DNA of 64,000 nt from Marsupella aquatica (taxonomy: Eukaryota > Marchantiophyta): assembly GCA_973895155.1 (NCBI GenBank), contig OZ316895.1, positions 5,146,001 through 5,210,000 on the forward strand, given 5' to 3'. The position numbers were made by a program, and so were the translations under genes. The notes beneath the pieces are model-generated. The model was given only the letters and a program-made list of their open reading frames with translations. It ran no database searches and was not told the DNA's origin. Shown here piece after piece: positions 59,124 through 64,000 of this stretch. Each line of letters starts with the position of its first letter. The first letter of the stretch is position 1.

Positions 59124-60254
59124 AAAACAAAAGACCACACTTATGTCACTTGCCTCTCCAACGGTTAATACGTGCAAACCGCACTTTTCTTCGCTTAAAC
59201 CGTTGGTATCGTATTACGGGGTCGTGGAGGGACGCTATTTGGATTCTTTTCACACCAGGATGAGTATTTTGGTTTCCGCTCCCGGAAATGTAGGTTTTGA
59301 TCAAGTCTACCGACTACCCTCACCCCACAGCTTTTGATCAAGTCCTGCCGACTACCCCACTACACCTTCACTCGGAGTCACCCAAAGAGTGCTGTCACCA
59401 CCCCTACTCACAAGGCCGACTCAAACCAAGCAAGTTTCTTCAAATCATAGAACGGGAGAACACAATTCGGAAAGCGAAAAAGGGAGAAGGAACACACAAC
59501 AAAAGCCCATCAAGTCAAATGTACAGATCCATATCTCTTGGGAAAAACGATACACATTGCATGAGTAACCCGGCCTCCTGCCGTCTACTCAACTCCTGCC
59601 TCTCCGGACAATGAGTATGGCTCCCCCTCACTACTCTGAACACGCTTTCAAACTCCTCAGGCTCCACTCTATCCCTCCTTGCTAACTTCACACTGAGTCC
59701 CCCTAACTACTTCGGGGCTATCCCCCTAAATACTGAAAAATCACACCAAAGCACCCCTCACAGGGTCACAACGGTGGCGGCTACCCTAGCGGCGCCGCTA
59801 AAACCTTGCACTAAGAGAAATCCTTAAACTGAAGAGGAGCATGCGGCACACACATGCTGCTAAAACCCTAAACCCAAAACAAGGGGGCCGACGGTGCCTT
59901 CGACGGCGCCCCAACAGTACACGTGAACCCTGAAAGTGAGAGGCACCCCAAAATGGCCGAAACTAGGTGCCCTTCCAAGTGCACACCTGAGCTCACCCCT
60001 GGATAGCTCTTCTTTTCCTGCTTCCGAATCACTAAGTCGCTCCCTCAACGGACTTCAGACGCCTGAGTTATGGCCGTTTCCGTACCGCAAAAACATAAGT
60101 TCTCCAGGCCATAACTTGCTCATCCTGGCTCCGTTTGAGGAGCGCCGCCTCTTGTTGGAATCAGCTCCGCGAGCTCATCCCAACAAGCCCATGAGTGACC
60201 CCCCACTAAAATGTTGGAAATCTGGAGGCCGTACACCCACGTCCGTACGCCTAT

Positions 60255-62111
60255 CTAATCCTCCTCTTCTTCTTCGCTCTCGGTGCCCGGACTTGTGCCC
60301 CGTGAGTGGTCCTCCTCCTCATCACTCACGGGAGTGAGTGCCACCGTACTTTTCTTCTTCTTCGACGGAGTACTCTTAGTGCTGCTGCTCCCGCGCTTCC
60401 TCAAAGCAGCCAAGGCCTGCCACGCCTTGATGTACCCCTCACCAATTGTGTCCTTCCAGAGGGTAGCCTCTTCTCCGGACCGCAACTCCAACGGTAGAAC
60501 TTGCCCCGTGGCCATGGGAGTCCCGGGGGTGACAGACCTGGGTGGCATCCCCGTACTGACCTGAGCCTCCCGTAACGATTTCCGTACCTCCCGGAGCTTC
60601 TTCTCCAAGCTCTTACTCTTCTCCTGACTCTTCTTGGCTCCATCCAACAAGGGTCCATACTTCCCACTAACCTCCTTCACCACCATCTCGATAGCTTGGG
60701 AGATCACATCCGGGGAAAGTGTGGAGCCAGGTGTGCCGGGACTCTTCCGTTTCCCTAGACTCAGGGCCTCACTTCTCTTCGCTCGTGTCTCAAAGGCTGC
60801 CACCTGACTCCGTAGTGCTCCCACCTGGTTCCTCCACTCCATCACTTCTCCAGAATTTTGCTTCTCTTTGGCCAATGCTTGCCTCAACGCTCCTACTTCT
60901 TCTGCTTCCTTGGCCTTGGTGGACAAAGCTCCCTTCAAGTTGGTGATCTCTACGTGAGCTGCATTGATGTGCCTGACCTTCTCATGAATGGTCTGCTCCT
61001 TGGTCTTGATCACCTCCTTCAGTGACAGGATGCTCTGCTCTAACGTCTCTACTTTGACTGTGGCGTGCTTGAGAGACTCCCTCAATGCGTGGACTAGCTT
61101 GAGTCCCTCGTGGACTCCCTCTCTGAAATCCCGTAGCTCTGCCAAGTAAACATCCGGAATGTTGTATTCCAGAGGCTGTTTCGGATCTCCCACGAGTGAT
61201 TCAAGCCACTCCAATGTGCAATCATCCTCCTGGTTCTCTTCTTCTCTATTATCCTCCCCACCAGCAGACAATGATTCCTCCGTGAGCTTCCCTAAAACGG
61301 TAGTGGCAATACTCCGGATCTCCGTGGTGAGAGATGATCCCGTGTCTTCATGCCCCGGAGAACCAATCAACCCTTCTGCCCTGGCCAATACAAATGACCC
61401 CATCAAATGTACAGCCCCACCTGGTTTCACACTCCCGGGCTCAGCGGCCAATAGCTTCTTCAATCCGTAGCACCACCATCCGTACACATGGGCTGGGTAG
61501 TTCTTGATGTCCATAGCTACCACGAAATGCTCCTCATTCAGCACTCCGGATTGCACGTTGCCAAGAACCCGTTGATGCACCTTGGCCAGGAAGCCCTTAT
61601 ACTCAACATCCTTGACAGCAGAAAGAGGGATGGCGGTGGTGGAGGTAGGATTGGTCACCCAAGTGGCCACCATTTTCAACGTGAGTTCTCCCCTGATATT
61701 CCGAGGTATGAATGAGAATTTCTGATTCTCAAGAAACAATAGCTTAGCCAACTCCACATGGGGCACTACACGTTTGAGACATTCAAAGTAGATTCCCTCC
61801 GTTCGGAACTCCATCCCGGCCTCAATGTCCCAGCTCTTCCCTGAAGGGATGGTAATCTCCACCTTCATGAATTCTGTAAGCCCGGTGGCTTGGAAAATGT
61901 TCCGACAATCCTCCATCACCTTGGTGGAGGTCTTGGGATAAATTCGACGAAAAATCTTCCTACCCACCGGTGAGGAACCCGCTGCCAATCCCGTGCTCAT
62001 CATAACTTCTCTCTCTTCCCTTTCCCGTGTAATCCGAGTCTCCACGTAGTCACGGTAAGCAGCCTTGTATCTCCGAATGCGTGACGCACTAAACTCTGGT
62101 TGATCTAGCAT
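60255..62111 (-). CDS. LTR-encoded coiled-coil protein of unknown function (5' LTR copy)
   Basis: Same 618-codon frame as in the 3' LTR, with an identical protein. In this copy it lies between the candidate promoter of the 5' LTR and gag-pol, so it is the one most likely to be translated from genomic RNA, as an upstream cistron starting about 800 nt after the TATA-like box. The stop codon at 60255 is about 1.1 kb before the LTR end and 1.37 kb before the gag ATG. Perfect conservation here only reflects the recent insertion (both LTRs are copied from one template), so it does not by itself prove selection. Confidence 0.82.
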   Translation of the reverse strand: MLDQPEFSASRIRRYKAAYRDYVETRITREREEREVMMSTGLAAGSSPVGRKIFRRIYPKTSTKVMEDCRNIFQATGLTEFMKVEITIPSGKSWDIEAGMEFRTEGIYFECLKRVVPHVELAKLLFLENQKFSFIPRNIRGELTLKMVATWVTNPTSTTAIPLSAVKDVEYKGFLAKVHQRVLGNVQSGVLNEEHFVVAMDIKNYPAHVYGWWCYGLKKLLAAEPGSVKPGGAVHLMGSFVLARAEGLIGSPGHEDTGSSLTTEIRSIATTVLGKLTEESLSAGGEDNREEENQEDDCTLEWLESLVGDPKQPLEYNIPDVYLAELRDFREGVHEGLKLVHALRESLKHATVKVETLEQSILSLKEVIKTKEQTIHEKVRHINAAHVEITNLKGALSTKAKEAEEVGALRQALAKEKQNSGEVMEWRNQVGALRSQVAAFETRAKRSEALSLGKRKSPGTPGSTLSPDVISQAIEMVVKEVSGKYGPLLDGAKKSQEKSKSLEKKLREVRKSLREAQVSTGMPPRSVTPGTPMATGQVLPLELRSGEEATLWKDTIGEGYIKAWQALAALRKRGSSSTKSTPSKKKKSTVALTPVSDEEEDHSRGTSPGTESEEEEED

Positions 62112-62535
62112 CCATGCATCCCGAAATCAATTTCTCAATCACCAATCCCGTCACCCGTGGCAATGTCAATTCCCTGGCCCGAAACAGCCCCCGTAGCCCG
62201 ATCACTTAAATTCTCTCAATTTCCCGTCACTACTCCGTGCGGCCGCCACTAATGCCTGGAAGAATGACGCCAGCAAGCCCCACTAATCCACCATGAAAGA
62301 GAGAGCTTCAAAAATAATTAGAATCTGGAGAGAGCTTCCGGCAAGAGAGAGAAGAACCCCGTTTTTGCTTTCGGCAATGAGAGGGTCGTGCAAAAGGAAG
62401 AGGGAAAGAAAAAGGAAGGAAAAAAAAATAGAACCGAAAAAACTCCTGGCGCCTTCGCCATGCGCCCCGGCCCATTTCTCGGGCCTTACCCTTGCGTCCT
62501 CCTGCGCGCGGCCCTATGCAGGGCGCGCGGCCATT

Positions 62536-62856
62536 CCTCCCGGCTCGCGGGAGGCCCTTCAACTCCCCCCCGCTCGCGTGATCCTCCCAGCTCGCGGGAG
62601 GCCCTTTAACTCCCCCCCGCTCGCGTGATCCTCCCAGCTCGCGGGAGGCCCTTTAACTCCCCCCCGCTCGCGTGATCCTCCCAGCTCGCGGGAGGCCCTT
62701 TAACTCCCCCCCCCCGCTCGCTTGCGCTCCTTCAGCTCGCGGAGCCTCATTAATTGCCCGGGCACGCAGCCCTATGGGCTCGCGAGGCAGCCCCTTCAGC
62801 TCGCGGAGCCCCATTAATCGCCCGGGCACGCAGCCCTATGGGCTCGCGAGGCAGCC
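62536..62856 (-). repeat. GC-rich tandem repeats in the 5' LTR leader region
   Basis: Same array as at 51839-52160: four 47-bp units (62536-62716) and two 64-bp units (62729-62856). It differs only by one C in the homopolymer. Confidence 0.9.
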
Positions 62857-62906
62857 CCTCTTTCTCTCGGACGGCCACTAATGGGACTCGCCCTCCTGAG
62901 GAGGGA

Positions 62907-62916
62907 TTTATTTAAA
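62907..62916 (-). promoter_or_regulatory. TATA-like element of the 5' LTR
   Basis: Same TTTAAATAAA box as in the 3' LTR. As part of the 5' LTR it is the candidate promoter for the whole element. Confidence 0.4.
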
Positions 62917-63221
62917 AAAAAACCCCCCCCTCTCCTGACTTTGCAATGGGGGTCTCAACAATAGCTCTTGAAGCAAAACGGTAAGTCCTATGGGGCTGGT
63001 CCTGGCTAGTTTCAAGGTCCCAAAATATTTGCCCACTTAGGTCGCCGCAAATCTTAGAACTATTATGAGAGAAAGAATATAAAGTCACCTGGGGCATCAT
63101 CAACCTATAATGACGGAATTAACTAAAAATTAAAAAATGGCTTATTTACATTGACTATTAACAAGGTATCGGCCTTTGCAACCAGTTATGTGTGACTTCC
63201 CGTGACGGGGTACCCGTCACA

Positions 63222-63226
63222 CGTAG
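63222..63226. repeat. Target-site duplication, right copy (CGTAG)
   Basis: Matches 48442-48446 exactly and abuts the outer end of the 5' LTR. Confidence 0.97.
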
Positions 63227-63627
63227 AAAGGCATCCCAATGCGCGAGTTGTACCCGGTGACACGGAATGATTCTTTCAACTTCTCAATCGATGCACTTTC
63301 TTTCTGTAAGGTTTGAACAACCTCCATGGGGAGCAATCTACAAAGAGGAATTCGAGGTGGCTCCTTATCGAATCCTCAAAAATCCTTCCCGAATGACAAT
63401 GCGTGCTTTGATATTACCTCGTCTATCAATAAGCCTATGTCACTGACTTCACCCATGGAGACGTCCTTAGGGTCCATTCTCCCTCTCCTCGACCTCGGGA
63501 AGGGCTGTGCAGATTCAGCTTCGGAAGTCGATAGGGACGCAGTCGATCGAGTGACGCGACGGGTGTATACTGAACCAGCGAATGAAGACTGAGAGGACTC
63601 AGAATGACCACCATCAGCCTCCCCCAT
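63227..63627 (-). pseudogene. ParB-like / DNA methyltransferase-like gene, 5' half of exon 1
   Basis: Starts with ATG at 63627-63625. The first 70 codons are Ser/Arg-rich and look disordered. From about 63350 the frame reads PPRIPLCRLLPMEVVQTL and IEKLKESFRVTGYNSRIGMPF, which resembles the N-terminal ParB fold (a 'pl..l.p' strand, then a 'i.eL..Si...G' helix). The VFDGNHRLYSW loop of the same fold lies on the other side of the retrotransposon at about 48270. A TGA codon at 63376-63378 interrupts the frame in an otherwise open exon. Removing the element and one CGTAG copy rejoins the codons in frame. Translation could in principle restart at Met of LLPMEVV, giving a shorter protein, but later stops exist, so I call it a pseudogene. 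Confidence 0.7.
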
Positions 63628-64000
63628 TCTCGTATCACCCAGCCAAAAGTTGCCATGGAGAGCGACTCAACCAAAGGCACTGTCGGATGCGCCGTGCAGT
63701 TCTTGTCACGATCACGTCTCAAAATGTATGGGACCAATAAAGGACGCACACACGCACTTGACAAACTCGTACAGTCCGAGGTCTGAGCGCGTAGACAGAC
63801 TAAATTATCCCAAACGAGCGATCTCCACCTCGTATTAAGACACCGATACATTGGAACCAGCCATTCGATTACAACGGTCCCAAGTATAGATGGCATTCTC
63901 CGATTGGACTTTCATCCCAGACAAAAGCAAAAAGGGTTCCGTGAACCTCAATCTACTATAATATTACCGTTGGAAAGTGACCGTTGGAACCACATCAATG
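63628..64000. other. 5' flank of the ParB/methyltransferase pseudogene
   Basis: No other gene recognised. A short direct repeat ('accgttggaa' at about 63967 and 63981) lies at the window end. This would be the promoter side of the pseudogene. Confidence 0.4.

Larger units (their letters stand above)
48447..63221 (-). mobile_element. Complete young Ty3/Gypsy retrotransposon with ORF-bearing LTRs
   Basis: A 14,775-bp element on the minus strand with all hallmarks: 5-bp target duplication, TG..CA LTRs of about 4.08 kb, a tRNA-Asp-type primer site, an intact 2132-codon gag-pol, and a polypurine tract. The pol order (protease, RT, RNase H, integrase, no chromodomain) and the tRNA-Asp primer fit the non-chromoviral OTA side (Tat/Athila-like) of plant Ty3 elements. 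Unusual features are the very long LTRs and the intact 618-codon ORF inside each one. The only LTR differences I found are T at 48766 versus C at 59463 and an 11-C versus 10-C run (52009-52019, 62706-62715), so insertion is very recent. It disrupts exon 1 of the ParB/methyltransferase gene. Confidence 0.97.
59144..63221 (-). repeat. 5' LTR of the young Ty3 element (4,078 bp)
   Basis: Nearly identical to 48447-52525, offset by 10,697 bases, with one substitution (59463) and one C fewer in a homopolymer (62706-62715). It carries the promoter-proximal features and the first copy of the LTR ORF, upstream of gag-pol. Confidence 0.97.

Noticed and set aside
63222-63627. Use of TGA as a sense codon (selenocysteine or recoding)
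   Set aside because: Land plants lack selenocysteine insertion, and TAG plus a frameshift also interrupt the gene; plain pseudogene decay is simpler.

Overview
This is nuclear DNA of a land plant. Six spliced housekeeping genes sit in a transposon-rich background: an NRAMP metal transporter, plastid ribosomal protein S20, a gamma-glutamyl-peptidase-like amidotransferase, a D-cysteine desulfhydrase, proteasome subunit alpha-1 and PsbP of photosystem II. Introns are canonical GT-AG and mostly 80-900 nt. Plastid targeting and PsbP place it in the green lineage. Short introns and the style of the Ty3 elements suggest a bryophyte or other seedless plant, but the sequence does not settle the species.

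Layout. 1-4.1 kb: decayed repeats, including the end of a retroelement with a tRNA-Met primer binding site. 4.1-8.5 kb: NRAMP gene (minus, 13 exons, 565 aa reconstructed). 8.5-15.6 kb: intergenic repeats with tRNA-derived SINE copies. 15.65-16.7 kb: plastid S20 (plus). 19.8-22.0 kb: class I glutamine amidotransferase (minus). 22-25.4 kb: intergenic, with a strongly strand-asymmetric GC-rich block. 25.4-28.9 kb: D-cysteine desulfhydrase (minus, 10 exons, 500 aa). 30.27-30.9 kb: a 36-bp minisatellite just upstream of the proteasome alpha-1 gene (31.4-33.15 kb, plus). 35.0-37.6 kb: PsbP (minus). 37.87-38.17 kb: a SINE with a 14-bp target-site duplication. 38-42 kb: assorted repeats. 42.25-44.3 kb: a decayed Ty3 element whose integrase ends in a PHD-type zinc finger.

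From 45.1 to 63.6 kb lies the most unusual part. A broken five-exon gene on the minus strand combines a ParB/sulfiredoxin-like domain (exon 1), a long unrecognised middle domain, and a C-terminal beta-class DNA N4/N6-methyltransferase-like domain. A 15-nt near-palindrome recurs six times in its introns and 3' flank. Its first exon is split by a very young 14.8-kb Ty3 retrotransposon (48447-63221, minus strand, target duplication CGTAG). This retrotransposon has an intact 2132-codon gag-pol. Its exceptionally long LTRs (about 4.08 kb) each carry an intact 618-codon ORF for a coiled-coil protein of unknown function. The two LTRs appear to differ by only one substitution and one C-run length change.

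The genes show no operon-like cooperation, as expected for plant chromosomes. The recurring theme of the right third is decay: the ParB/methyltransferase gene and the neighbouring Ty3 relic are broken by TGA or TAG codons compatible with C-to-T transitions, while the new element is intact.
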